Positions 17,386-26,017 of a stretch of 64,000 nucleotides of DNA are shown piece after piece (the first letter of the stretch is position 1; every line of letters starts with the position of its first letter). This DNA is from DASSQJ01 sp963773655 (GTDB lineage: Bacteria > Actinomycetota > Actinomycetes > Actinomycetales > Dermatophilaceae): assembly GCA_963773655.1 (NCBI GenBank), contig CAVZBX010000001.1, positions 186,001-250,000 of the forward strand, written 5' to 3'. Below the pieces are notes generated by a model that worked only from the letters and a program-made list of their open reading frames with translations, made no database searches and had not been told where the DNA came from. A program made the position numbers and the translations under genes.

Positions 17386-18768
17386 ATGACCAGTGCGGCC
17401 CTGGACGCGGCAACCCGCGCGATGCGAGCCGAGGGAGTCTCCGAGGTCGCCATCCGGGTCTTCAGCGACTTCCACGAGCAGCTGCAGGCGGATGCGAGCG
17501 GCACCATCCCGGAGGCCACCGTCGAGCCGCTGCGCGACGTCCCCCGGATCGACGACGAGCCTCCCGGCGAGGACGCCGTGCGAGCGGCGCTCGACACCAC
17601 CGTGGTGCTCAAGCTCAACGGCGGGCTCGGCACGAGCATGGGGGTCCAGGGGCCGAAGAGCGCTCTGGAGGTGCGCGAGGGGCGCTCCTTCCTCGATGTC
17701 ATCGTCGAGCAGGTGCTCGCGCTCCGCGCCCGGTACGGCACCCGCACGCCGCTGCTGCTGATGAACTCGTTCCGCACCCGGGAGGCGTCCCTCGGCCTCC
17801 TCGCGCGGCATCCCGGCATCGAGGTCGGCGGGCTGCCGCTGGACTTCCTGCAGAGCAAGGAGCCGAAGCTGCGGGCCGACACCCTCGCGCCGGTGGAGTG
17901 GCCCGCCGACCCGGACCTCGAGTGGTGCCCCCCCGGGCACGGCGACGTCTACGTCGCGCTGTGGACCACGGGCCTGCTCGCGCGGCTGCGGGAGCAGGGG
18001 TACCGGTACCTGTTCCTCTCCAACGCCGACAACGTCGGCGCCACGTGTGACGGTGCCGTACCGGCGTGGATGGCGGAGCACGGGGTGCCGTACCTGGCCG
18101 AGGTCTGCCGGCGCACGCCCAACGACCGCAAGGGCGGCCACCTCGTGGTCCGCCGGTCCGACGGGCGGCTGGTGCTGCGCGACAACGCCATGGTGGAGGC
18201 GGGGGACGAGGCGGCGTTCCAGGACGTCGAGCGGCACCCGTTCTTCCACACGAACAACCTGTGGATCGAGGTCGATGCGCTGTACCGCCGCCTCGAGGAG
18301 AGCGACGGCGCCCTGGGGCTGCCGATCATCGTCAACCGCAAGACCGTCGACCCCACCGACCCCGACTCGACCCCGGTGGTGCAGGTCGAGTCGGCGATGG
18401 GTGCGGCGGTGGAGCTGTTCGAGGGCGCGCGCGCGGTCGAGGTGGACCGCTCGCGGTTCCGCCCGGTGAAGACGACCAACGAGCTGCTCCTGGTGCGCAG
18501 CGACATCTACCGGCTGACCGACGACGGCCTCGTCGAGTCGACGATCGACCACCCCGAGCCGTTCGTCGACCTGAGCCGGCCGTACGCGATGCTCGCCGGG
18601 TTCGAGGAGCGGTTCCCGCACGGCGTGCCGTCGATGCGGGAGTGCACCAGCCTCCGGGTCGAGGGCGACGTGACCTTCGGGGCGGGCGTGGTCTGCGTCG
18701 GCGACGTCCGCGTCACCGGCGGGCACGGCGCCATCCCGGACGGGGCGCGGCTGGAAGGAGTGCTCTGA
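17386..18768 (+). CDS. UTP--glucose-1-phosphate uridylyltransferase (UDPGP family)
   Basis: A 460-residue protein from ATG 17386. It belongs to the eukaryotic-like UDPGP family: nucleotide loop LNGGLGTSMG at residues 77-86 followed by GPKSALEV, then PLLLMNSFRT, PPGHGDVY, LFLSNADNVGATCD (uracil and metal region) and HTNNLWIEV. It makes UDP-glucose from UTP and glucose-1-phosphate for cell wall polymers and sugar interconversion. GTG of moeA follows its TGA without a gap, so the genes are cotranscribed. Actinobacteria usually have the GalU type at this place, so the UDPGP type is worth noting. Confidence 0.92.
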   Translation: MTSAALDAATRAMRAEGVSEVAIRVFSDFHEQLQADASGTIPEATVEPLRDVPRIDDEPPGEDAVRAALDTTVVLKLNGGLGTSMGVQGPKSALEVREGRSFLDVIVEQVLALRARYGTRTPLLLMNSFRTREASLGLLARHPGIEVGGLPLDFLQSKEPKLRADTLAPVEWPADPDLEWCPPGHGDVYVALWTTGLLARLREQGYRYLFLSNADNVGATCDGAVPAWMAEHGVPYLAEVCRRTPNDRKGGHLVVRRSDGRLVLRDNAMVEAGDEAAFQDVERHPFFHTNNLWIEVDALYRRLEESDGALGLPIIVNRKTVDPTDPDSTPVVQVESAMGAAVELFEGARAVEVDRSRFRPVKTTNELLLVRSDIYRLTDDGLVESTIDHPEPFVDLSRPYAMLAGFEERFPHGVPSMRECTSLRVEGDVTFGAGVVCVGDVRVTGGHGAIPDGARLEGVL

Positions 18769-19989
18769 GTGCGCAGCATCGAGGACCACCGCGCGGCGAT
18801 CCTCGCCCTCGTCGGGACGCTGCCGGCCGAGACGGTGCCGGTCGGCGCCGCCCTCGGGCGGGTCCTCGCCGCTGACGTCGTCGCCCGGGTCGACCTGCCG
18901 GGCTTCGACAACTCGGCGATGGACGGGTACGCGGTCCGTACCGCCGACCTGGCGGGTGCCACCGAGGACGCGCCGGTGCGGCTGCCGGTCGACGGCGACG
19001 TGGCCGCCGGTGACACCACCCGGCACGTCCTCGCGCCGGGGCGGGTGTTGCGGATCATGACCGGGGCCCCGATGCCGGACGGCGCCGACGCGGTCGTGCC
19101 GGTCGAACGCAGCGACGGTGGGGCGCACGACGTCGCCCTCACCCTCGAGCCCGAGCTCGGGCGGCACGTGCGGCGTCGCGGCGAGGACGTGCGGACCGGC
19201 GACGTCGTGCTGCGCTCCGGCGCCCGGCTCGGGCCGGGCCACGTCGGCCTGGTCGCCGCGGCGAACGTCGCCGAGCTGTCGGTCCGCCGCGCCCCGCGGG
19301 TCACGGTGGTGTCGACCGGCGACGAGCTGGTGCCGCCGGGGTCGCCGATCGCGCACGGCCAGATCGTCGACTCGAACAACGTGATGCTGCGGGCGCTCGT
19401 CGAGGCCGCCGGGGCGGAGGTGGCGAGCGCGCCGCATCTGCCCGACGAGGCGGGGGCGGTGCGGGGCTTCCTCGCCGACCCCGAGGGCGAGCCCGACCTG
19501 ATCATCACCAGCGGCGGGGTGTCCATGGGGGTGTACGACACCGTCAAGGAGGTTCTCGCCGCCGACGGCGGCGTGGAGTTCGTCAAGGTCGCGATGCGGC
19601 CGGGGATGCCGCAGGGGTGCGGTGTCGTCGGGCCACGGCGGGTGCCGGTGGTGACCCTCCCCGGCAACCCGGTCAGCTCGTTCGTCTCCTTCCACGTCTT
19701 CGTGCTGCCGGCGCTGCGGGCGATGGCGGGCCTGGACCCCGTCGACGACGGGTCCTTCGAGGCGGTGGCGGCATCGTCGTGGCCCAAGGTCGTCGGCCGG
19801 GCGGAGCTGACCCGCGTCGTCGTCGACGACGGCCGCGCCCGCCCCTCCGGGGGCCAGGGGTCGCACATGCTCGGCGCCCTCGCCGAGGCGACCGCCCTGG
19901 CCGTGGTGCCGCCCGAGGCCGACGGCGTCCGCGAGGGCGACCGACTGCGCTGCTTCCCGCTCCTCGGTCGGGACCGGGCCCGTGGCTGA
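18769..19989 (+). CDS. moeA: molybdopterin molybdotransferase MoeA / gephyrin-like protein
   Basis: A 406-residue MoeA from GTG 18769, directly behind the UGPase stop. It inserts molybdate into adenylylated molybdopterin. Motifs: LPGFDNSAMDGYAVR (domain III entry), LRIMTGAPMPDGADAVVPVE, VSTGDELVPPGS, IITSGGVSMGVYD and VTLPGNPVSSFVSFHVF. In corynebacteria a MoeA paralog at an equivalent locus (Glp) binds FtsZ and the membrane receptor GlpR. The SepX/GlpR-like gene four genes downstream makes a similar division role possible. Whether this copy is enzymatic, structural or both is not decidable from sequence. Confidence 0.9.
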   Translation: MRSIEDHRAAILALVGTLPAETVPVGAALGRVLAADVVARVDLPGFDNSAMDGYAVRTADLAGATEDAPVRLPVDGDVAAGDTTRHVLAPGRVLRIMTGAPMPDGADAVVPVERSDGGAHDVALTLEPELGRHVRRRGEDVRTGDVVLRSGARLGPGHVGLVAAANVAELSVRRAPRVTVVSTGDELVPPGSPIAHGQIVDSNNVMLRALVEAAGAEVASAPHLPDEAGAVRGFLADPEGEPDLIITSGGVSMGVYDTVKEVLAADGGVEFVKVAMRPGMPQGCGVVGPRRVPVVTLPGNPVSSFVSFHVFVLPALRAMAGLDPVDDGSFEAVAASSWPKVVGRAELTRVVVDDGRARPSGGQGSHMLGALAEATALAVVPPEADGVREGDRLRCFPLLGRDRARG

Positions 19990-20473
19990 GGACCGCCCGA
20001 CGTCCGGGCTCACCCACGTCCGTCCCGACGGGACCGCGCACATGGTCGACGTCTCGGCCAAGGCCGTCACCGCCCGCCGGGCCGAGGCGCGCGGCACCGT
20101 GCTGCTCTCGCCGGCGGCCGTCGCTGCGCTGCGCGAGGGCACCGTGCCCAAGGGCGACGCACTCGCCGTGGCCCGGATCGCCGGCATCCAGGCGGTCAAG
20201 CGCACCCCCGAGCTCGTGCCCCTCGCGCACCCCGTCGCCGTCCACGCGGTCGAGGTCGACCTCGAGGTGCTCGACGACGGCGTGGCGGTACGGGCCGAGG
20301 CGCGCACCGCGGACCGCACCGGCATCGAGATGGAGGCCCTCACGGCGGTGGCCGTCGCGGCACTGGCCCTCGTCGACATGGTCAAGGCCGTCGACCGGCA
20401 CGCCCGCATCACCGACGTGCGGGTCACCGCGAAGTCGGGCGGACGCTCGGGCGACTGGACCGAGCCCTCGTGA
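19982..20473 (+). CDS. moaC: cyclic pyranopterin monophosphate synthase MoaC
   Basis: A 163-residue protein from GTG 19982, overlapping moeA by eight bases. It converts the MoaA product 3',8-cyclo-GTP to cyclic pyranopterin monophosphate. Key parts are AHMVDVSAKAVTARRA, AGIQAVKRTPELVPLAHPV (substrate pocket with Lys and His) and TGIEMEALTAVAVAALALVD followed by MVKAVDR, with the catalytic Asp/Lys pair. The length is normal. It is tightly coupled to moeA and mogA; moaA is not in the window. Confidence 0.95.
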   Translation: MAEDRPTSGLTHVRPDGTAHMVDVSAKAVTARRAEARGTVLLSPAAVAALREGTVPKGDALAVARIAGIQAVKRTPELVPLAHPVAVHAVEVDLEVLDDGVAVRAEARTADRTGIEMEALTAVAVAALALVDMVKAVDRHARITDVRVTAKSGGRSGDWTEPS

Positions 20474-20982
20474 GCGCCGCGCCCGACCTCGCCGGCCGCC
20501 GGGCCGTGGTCGTCACCTGCTCCACGCGCGCCTCGCAGGGCGTCTACCCCGACCGGGGCGGTGCGCTCGTCGCCGAGACCCTGCGTGGCTGGGGCTGCGA
20601 CGTCGCCGACCCGACGGTCGTGCCCGACGGCCCGGCGGTCGCGGAGGCGCTCACCGCGGCCCTGGCCACCGGGCCCGACCTGCTCGTCACCACCGGGGGG
20701 ACCGGGCTGACCCCCACCGACGGGACGCCGGAGGCCACCCGGCCGCTGCTCGACCGCGAGGTGCCGGGGCTGGCTGAGGCCATCCGCGCCCGCGGCGTGG
20801 CGCAGGGGGTCCCCACCGCCGTGCTGTCCCGCGGGCTCGCCGGCCTTTCCGGGCACACCCTGGTGGTCAACCTGCCGGGGTCCACCGGCGGGGTCCGCGA
20901 CGCCCTCACCGTGCTTGGCGAGGTGCTGCCCCACGCGCTCGACCAGGCGCACGGAGGGGACCACCGGGTCGGTCCGCCGTGA
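20470..20982 (+). CDS. mogA: MogA/MoaB family molybdenum cofactor protein
   Basis: A 170-residue protein whose GTG 20470 overlaps the moaC stop by four bases. It adenylylates molybdopterin before molybdate insertion by MoeA. Motifs are VVVTCSTRASQGVYPDRGG, LLVTTGGTGLTPTDGTPEAT (MPT-binding loop) and LVVNLPGSTGGVRDAL near the end. The length and motif order match MogA/MoaB. It continues the coupled run into the following acetyltransferase (GTGA overlap at 20979). Confidence 0.93.
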   Translation: MSAAPDLAGRRAVVVTCSTRASQGVYPDRGGALVAETLRGWGCDVADPTVVPDGPAVAEALTAALATGPDLLVTTGGTGLTPTDGTPEATRPLLDREVPGLAEAIRARGVAQGVPTAVLSRGLAGLSGHTLVVNLPGSTGGVRDALTVLGEVLPHALDQAHGGDHRVGPP

Positions 20983-21772
20983 CCCCGGTCGAGGCGCTGC
21001 GGACCCGGTGGCGGGAGTGGTGGCGCCCACGGTCGGCGCCCGGTGCGCAGGCGCCTCCTCCCACCTGGCGTTGGCCGGTGTGCCTCAGCGGGTGGACGCC
21101 GATGGGCGTCGAGGTCGTCCTGCGCCCGCTCGCCCTCGACGACGCCGAGGTCTTCCAGCAGGTCCGCCGGGCCAACGCGGCCTGGCTCGAGCCGTGGGAC
21201 GCGACCTCCCCCGACCCGGACGCGGCGCCGAAGAGCTTCGCCGAGTTGGTGGAGCAGTACGAGGCCGACGCCGCGGGCGGGCGAGCGCTGCCGCTCGCCA
21301 TCGAGGTCGACGGCCGGCTCGTGGGCCAGGTGAACGCGGGCACCATCGTGCTCGGGTCGTTCCGCTCCTTCACCGTCGGGCTACTGGGTGAGCCGCAGCG
21401 TCGCCGGCCGGATGATCACCCCGACGGCGGTCGCGCTCGTCGTCGACCACCTGCTCGGGGGCGCAGGGACTGCACCGGGTCGAGGTCAACATCCGGCCCG
21501 AGAACAGGGCCAGCCTCGCGGTGGTGCGCAAGCTCGGGTTCCGGTCCGAGGGACGGCGGTCCGCCTACCTGCACATCGCAGGCGCCTGGCGCGACCACCT
21601 CTCCTTCGCCCTGACGACCGAGGACCTCGGGGACGAGACGATGATGGACCGGCTCAGGCGGCGGGCCGCCGTCGAGCCGGGGACCCGCCAGACCCAGTCG
21701 TCACACGAGTCACTTGCGCGACACACCGACTCGGGTCCGAGACGGGACGCGGGGCCGCACCTACCGTCTTAG
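20979..21772 (+). pseudogene. GNAT acetyltransferase (RimJ-like), frameshifted
   Basis: GTG 20979 overlaps the mogA stop by four bases. After a basic N-terminus the GNAT fold starts at VEVVLRPLALDDAEVFQQVR and runs through LPLAIEVDGRLVGQVNAGTI. Near 21383 the frame changes (SRSVAGRMITPTAVALVVDH) and near 21465 again (VEVNIRPENRASLAVVRKLG, then FRSEGRRSAYLHIAGAWRDH), which supply the acetyl-CoA pyrophosphate loop and the terminal strand. All three parts are conserved RimJ/RimI-type sequence, so two single-base indels interrupt one gene of about 260 codons. Its place between Mo-cofactor genes and sepX matches the rimJ position in other actinobacteria. Confidence 0.8.
21762..21767 (+). promoter_or_regulatory. 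-10-like element TACCGT before the SepX-like gene
   Basis: TACCGT lies seven bases before GTG 21775, inside the end of the acetyltransferase gene. Confidence 0.35.
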
Positions 21773-21774
21773 GC

Positions 21775-22864
21775 GTGTGGTCGCCGTCCAGCCTGATCTT
21801 CCTCGCCCTCCTCGGCGTGTGGGCTGCCTACTTCCTCCAGTACTGGATCCGCCGCCGCGACCACCTCGCCACCGCGCGCTCCGTGGAGCAGTTCAGCGAG
21901 GCGATGCGCGTCCTCGAGCGGCGTGACAGCACCCCACGCACCGACCTCTCCGAGCCCGCGCCCCGCTCGTGGAACGTCCACCCGGGCCGGACCACGACAC
22001 GGCCGCAGGTGCTCGTCAAGCGGGCCGTGGCCAGCGAGCCGCCGTCGCCGGTGGTCACCGCCACGATCGATGCCGCCGCTGCCTCGGCGCCCCGACGAGC
22101 ACGGTTCGGCACCCGACCCGCACCGCACGCGCGAGGCGTCGCCCGCGCCGGCCGTGCGTGCGCCTCGCCCCACGCCCGTCCGGGTTCGTCCCGGCCGGCG
22201 AGTGCGCGCGATGCTCCTGCTCGTCGCGCTCGCCGAGCTGGTCGACCATCGGCATCCTGGTGCCGCTCGGCCGGCTTCCGTGGTGGGCCCTCGCCCCGGC
22301 GGTCCTCGCCCTCGTCGGGTCGTTCGCCTACGTGCGCGCCGGCGTCCGGGCCGAACAGCGGCTCGCGCGCGGCGCGCCGTCGTCGCCGTGCGCCGCCCAG
22401 CGGCGACCCCGGTCCCGGCCCAGCGCGCCACTGCGCGTCCGAGCGAGGTCGCTGCTGTCGCCACCGCCGGCCACGCGTCCGCAGCGTCCACACCTGCAGC
22501 CGCCTCAGCCGAGGCCGCTGCACCCGCCGACGTCGCGCCCGCGCCGGCCGACGTCAGCGGCCAGCACCACGACGCCCCCGGCGAGCAGCAGCTCGCCCCC
22601 GCGGCCGCCGAGTCGGTTGCCGATGCCCAGCGCGCCGACGAGCCACCGGTGGAGCAGACGGAGCACATCGAGTACGTGCACCTCGTCGACGAGGACGACA
22701 TCCCCCTCACCTGGGAGCCGGTGCCCGTGCCCCGGCCCACGTACACGATGAAGGCGAAGGCCGAGCGCCCCGAGGTGCCGCCCGCCGAGGTCACTCCCGA
22801 CGCGGCACCGGTGGAGCTGCCGGCCGAGGACGGCCTGCCCGAGCGACGCGTCGCCGGCGCCTGA
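21775..22864 (+). pseudogene. sepX: SepX/GlpR-like cell-division membrane protein, frameshifted
   Basis: GTG 21775 begins an outside-facing N-terminus with one membrane helix (SLIFLALLGVWAAYFLQYWI) followed by RRRDHLATARSVEQFSEAMR, typical of SepX. A disordered linker follows. A two-helix unit in two further frames (VRAMLLLVALAELV, then IGILVPLGRLPWWALAPAVL) and a long Ala/Pro linker lead to the conserved ending DIPLTWEPVPVPRPTYTMKA. At least three one-base frame changes (near 22110, 22245, 22380) split the gene while these landmarks survive. Homologs in Streptomyces (SepX) and Corynebacterium (GlpR) sit at the divisome, and GlpR binds the MoeA-like Glp. Identification rests on the N- and C-terminal motifs. 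Confidence 0.65.
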
Positions 22865-22898
22865 GTCCGTCTGACCCGCGCCCGTCACGCCACGGGAC

Positions 22899-24230
22899 TC
22901 AGCGGCTCGTCTCGTCCTCGCCCGCCGGGACCCGCCCCCCGGGCCGCCCGGTGTCGGCGTCCGTGGCCGCGTCGGCGCGGTGCTCGACGTCCTCCGTGGC
23001 CGGCTCCGCCTCCTCCGGCGACCCACCGCCGGTGCCGACGTCGTCGACGGCCCGCTCCGCACCGGGCTGATCGTCCTCGCGGGCGGCGGGACCGTCGAGG
23101 AGGTGGTGCCCGACGGCGTTGAGCACCGCGACGGTCGGCACCGCGATGAGGCCGCCGATGATGCCGGCGAGCACGATCCCGGCGGCGATCGCGAGGATGA
23201 CGGCCAGCGGGTGGATCCGCATCGCGCGGCCGATGAGCAGCGGTTGGAGCAGGTGCGCCTCCAGCTGCTGCACCCCGATGATGATGCCGAGCATGATCAG
23301 GGCCTGGAGGGGACCCAGGGCCACGAGCGCGAGGAGGACGGCCACCGTGCCCGAGATGGTGGCACCGACGATCGGGATGAAGGCGCCGAAGAACACGAGC
23401 AGCCCGATGCCGGACGCGAACGGTACGCCGAGGATGGCGGCACCGACGCCGATGCCGATGGCGTCGGCGGCGGCCACGAGGACCGTGGCGCGGGTGTACG
23501 AACCCAGCTGACCCCAGGCGATGACGCCGGAGGAGTGGACCCTGGTGCGGGCCGCGCGCGGGAAGAGGCGCACCACCCACCCCCAGATGCCGGAGCCGTC
23601 GTAGAGGAAGAAGTAGAGCGTGAAGAGCGCGAGGAAGAACCCGGCGATGACGTGGCCGACGGTGAGCCCGGCGCTCGTGGCGGTGTCGGTGAGGCTGCCG
23701 GAGCTGACGGCGTTGCGGACCTGGTCGAGCCAGCCCTCCACCTGGTCGTCGGTGACCCCGAAGCTGGTGCGCACCCACTCCCGCAGCTGGTTGATGCCCT
23801 CGGAGACCTTGGTCGTGATGTCGTCGAGCTGGCTGATCAGCTGCGAGCCGACGAAGGAGAGCAGGCCGCTGATCACCGCGAGCGTGCCGACGACGGTCAG
23901 GAACGCGGAGAGACCGCGGGGCATGACCCGGGACAGCGTGTGGTGCAACGGCCCGAGCAGGGCCGCGAGGAGGAGCGCGACGAGGAGCGGGATGACCACC
24001 GTCGAGAGCAGGCTCACCAGGTAGAGGGCCGCCACGACGGCGGCCCCGATGACGATGGCCCGCCACGCCCACTCGCTGGCCGTGCGCACACCCAGCGGCA
24101 CCGACCACTCGGGGTGCTTGCGCTCGTCGTCCTCGGCCCAGGGGCGCGCGTCCTCGGCGCCGGCGAGGGTCTGGGGGAGATCGCTGGGCCCGGTGCCGCG
24201 GCGCCCGGCGTCGCGGAGTCGACGTCGCAT
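22899..24230 (-). CDS. AI-2E family transporter (PerM-like)
   Basis: A 443-residue membrane protein from ATG 24230, seven bases after a TAGGCT -10. It has a charged N-terminus, paired N-terminal helices (IPLLVALLLAALLGPLHHTL), a long extracytoplasmic helical segment (LISQLDDITTKVSEGINQLR) and five C-terminal helices with FFGAFIPIVGATISGTVAVL and PLLIGRAMRIHPLAVILAIA, family hallmarks. The last 80 residues are an acidic disordered tail. Members export autoinducer-2 or act in Na+/H+ exchange; the substrate is unknown. Convergent with the SepX-like gene. Confidence 0.9.
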   Translation of the reverse strand: MRRRLRDAGRRGTGPSDLPQTLAGAEDARPWAEDDERKHPEWSVPLGVRTASEWAWRAIVIGAAVVAALYLVSLLSTVVIPLLVALLLAALLGPLHHTLSRVMPRGLSAFLTVVGTLAVISGLLSFVGSQLISQLDDITTKVSEGINQLREWVRTSFGVTDDQVEGWLDQVRNAVSSGSLTDTATSAGLTVGHVIAGFFLALFTLYFFLYDGSGIWGWVVRLFPRAARTRVHSSGVIAWGQLGSYTRATVLVAAADAIGIGVGAAILGVPFASGIGLLVFFGAFIPIVGATISGTVAVLLALVALGPLQALIMLGIIIGVQQLEAHLLQPLLIGRAMRIHPLAVILAIAAGIVLAGIIGGLIAVPTVAVLNAVGHHLLDGPAAREDDQPGAERAVDDVGTGGGSPEEAEPATEDVEHRADAATDADTGRPGGRVPAGEDETSR

Positions 24231-24237
24231 GGGCGAG

Positions 24238-24243
24238 AGCCTA
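24238..24243 (-). promoter_or_regulatory. -10 element TAGGCT of the AI-2E transporter gene
   Basis: Minus-strand TAGGCT, seven bases upstream of ATG 24230; no ribosome binding site intervenes. Confidence 0.5.
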
Positions 24244-24331
24244 GGCGTTCGCCCCGTCAGCGCGGCCCGGGCGAGGCGTCCGGGAGGTTTCGGAGCGCTC
24301 TGCGGCTGGTGTTATCGTTTCTCCCGCACTC

Positions 24332-24765
<434 letters not shown>

Positions 24766-25419
24766 ATGGCTGAGACACAGCAGACGTACGCCGCCCGCCT
24801 CGAGATCGACTACCCGGAGCAGCTGGACCGGGTGACCACACTGTTCCGCGTCTTCCTCGTCATCCCCATCGCCATCGTGCTGTCCCTGGTGAGCGCCGCG
24901 GCGACCTCCACGACGGAGATCTACCAGTCGGGCGAGGTGATCGAGAAGACGACGAGCACCGGGGGCGGCATCGCCGGCGGCCTGTCTGCCGCCACCGCGC
25001 TGATGATCCTCTTCCGGCAGCGCTACCCGCGCTGGTGGTTCGACTTCCTCCTCGCGTTCAACCGTTTCGGGACGCGCGTCGGCGCCTACCTCGCGCTCCT
25101 CACCGACCGCTACCCCTCCACCGAGGACGAGCAGTCGGTCCACCTCGAGCTGGACTACCCGGACGCGCGGGAAGACCTCAACCGGTGGCTGCCACTCGTC
25201 AAGTGGCTCCTGGCCGTCCCCCACTACGTCGTGCTGTTCTTCCTCGCCATCGGGGCGTTCGTGGCGGTGGTCATCGCATGGTTCGCGATCCTGTTCACCG
25301 GACGCTACCCGCGGGGCCTGTTCGACTACGTCGTCGGCGTCGGCCGGTGGGCGCTGCGCGTCCAGGCGTACGCGTTCCTCCTGCTCACCGACTCCTACCC
25401 GCCCTTCAGCCTCCGCTGA
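24766..25419 (+). CDS. DUF4389 domain membrane protein
   Basis: A 217-residue protein from ATG 24766 behind GAGAGAAGAGG. It consists of two repeated halves: each starts with a short amphipathic lead (ARLEIDYPEQLDRVTTLFRV; LELDYPDAREDLNRWLPLVK) followed by membrane helices and a TGRYPRGLFDYVVGVGRWAL or RYPRWWFDFLLAFNRFGTRV segment. This internal duplication is the mark of DUF4389 proteins. The function is not known; actinobacterial members are small membrane proteins with no catalytic motif. It is separated from the tRNA by 361 bases. Confidence 0.88.
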   Translation: MAETQQTYAARLEIDYPEQLDRVTTLFRVFLVIPIAIVLSLVSAAATSTTEIYQSGEVIEKTTSTGGGIAGGLSAATALMILFRQRYPRWWFDFLLAFNRFGTRVGAYLALLTDRYPSTEDEQSVHLELDYPDAREDLNRWLPLVKWLLAVPHYVVLFFLAIGAFVAVVIAWFAILFTGRYPRGLFDYVVGVGRWALRVQAYAFLLLTDSYPPFSLR

Positions 25420-25970
25420 ATCTTGGCCGGGGGATGGCCGCAGGCGGTCATTCCCGCGTGCGACCCCGACGTCCACCGTCATCACATGTTCCGAACCCTG
25501 GTGATGTCCCCGGCCTGAGGGGATCGGGGTCAGGTCGACCACCTGGTGGCGCAGACGGCCGCGGCGTTCACGTAGCGCCCCGCTTCCGGGGCGTGGCCAC
25601 GGACGTCGACGACCTCATGGGTCCGAGCGTCAAGGAAGGGAGACGTCGGCTCCCTCTTCGAGGCCGACGTCGAGGAGCTCGGCGACCTCCTCGAGGCACT
25701 GGACGCCGAGACCTTCCGAGAGGTGTGGGAGGCCACCGAGGCCCCTGGCCCCGACCCTGCTCGTCTTCGAGCGCCGCGAGGTGTGACCTCCACGGCCCAG
25801 CGCTGCCTCGTTCGCCCGTTCACGCAGTGACCCGTTCGCCCGACCGAGCGGACATCGGGTGCCGGCGCCGCCTCCCGTGGATGGAGGACGGGAGCACACC
25901 GCGTGCGAGGTCGCAGCGGGCGGGTTCGGGCTGACTCAGGGCTCCGGCGGCAGGCGCTGCCGGACCGGGG
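25420..25970. other. intergenic region with a possible decayed coding remnant
   Basis: No intact gene is supported. On the plus strand 25590-25790 reads like broken protein sequence: VATDVDDLMGPSVKEG in one frame, then SLFEADVEELGDLLEALDAE in another, ending at a TGA near 25787. Composition is acidic and helix-prone. I do not recognise a family. The flanks show no further structure. Confidence 0.35.
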
Positions 25971-26003
25971 TCGGGCCCGGTGGCGTGACACCACCGGGCC
26001 CGA
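25971..26003 (-). terminator. terminator hairpin after the repeat-rich secreted protein gene
   Basis: Arms TCGGGCCCGGTGG (25971-25983) and CCACCGGGCCCGA (25991-26003) pair perfectly with a seven-base loop, 14 bases beyond the stop of the gene on the minus strand. Confidence 0.65.
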
Positions 26004-26017
26004 TGTCGAAGAAGGGG

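Noticed and set aside
17158..21030. 1290-codon minus-strand open frame across UGPase, moeA, moaC and mogA
   Set aside because: Antisense to four well-supported genes; composition is that of shadow frames.
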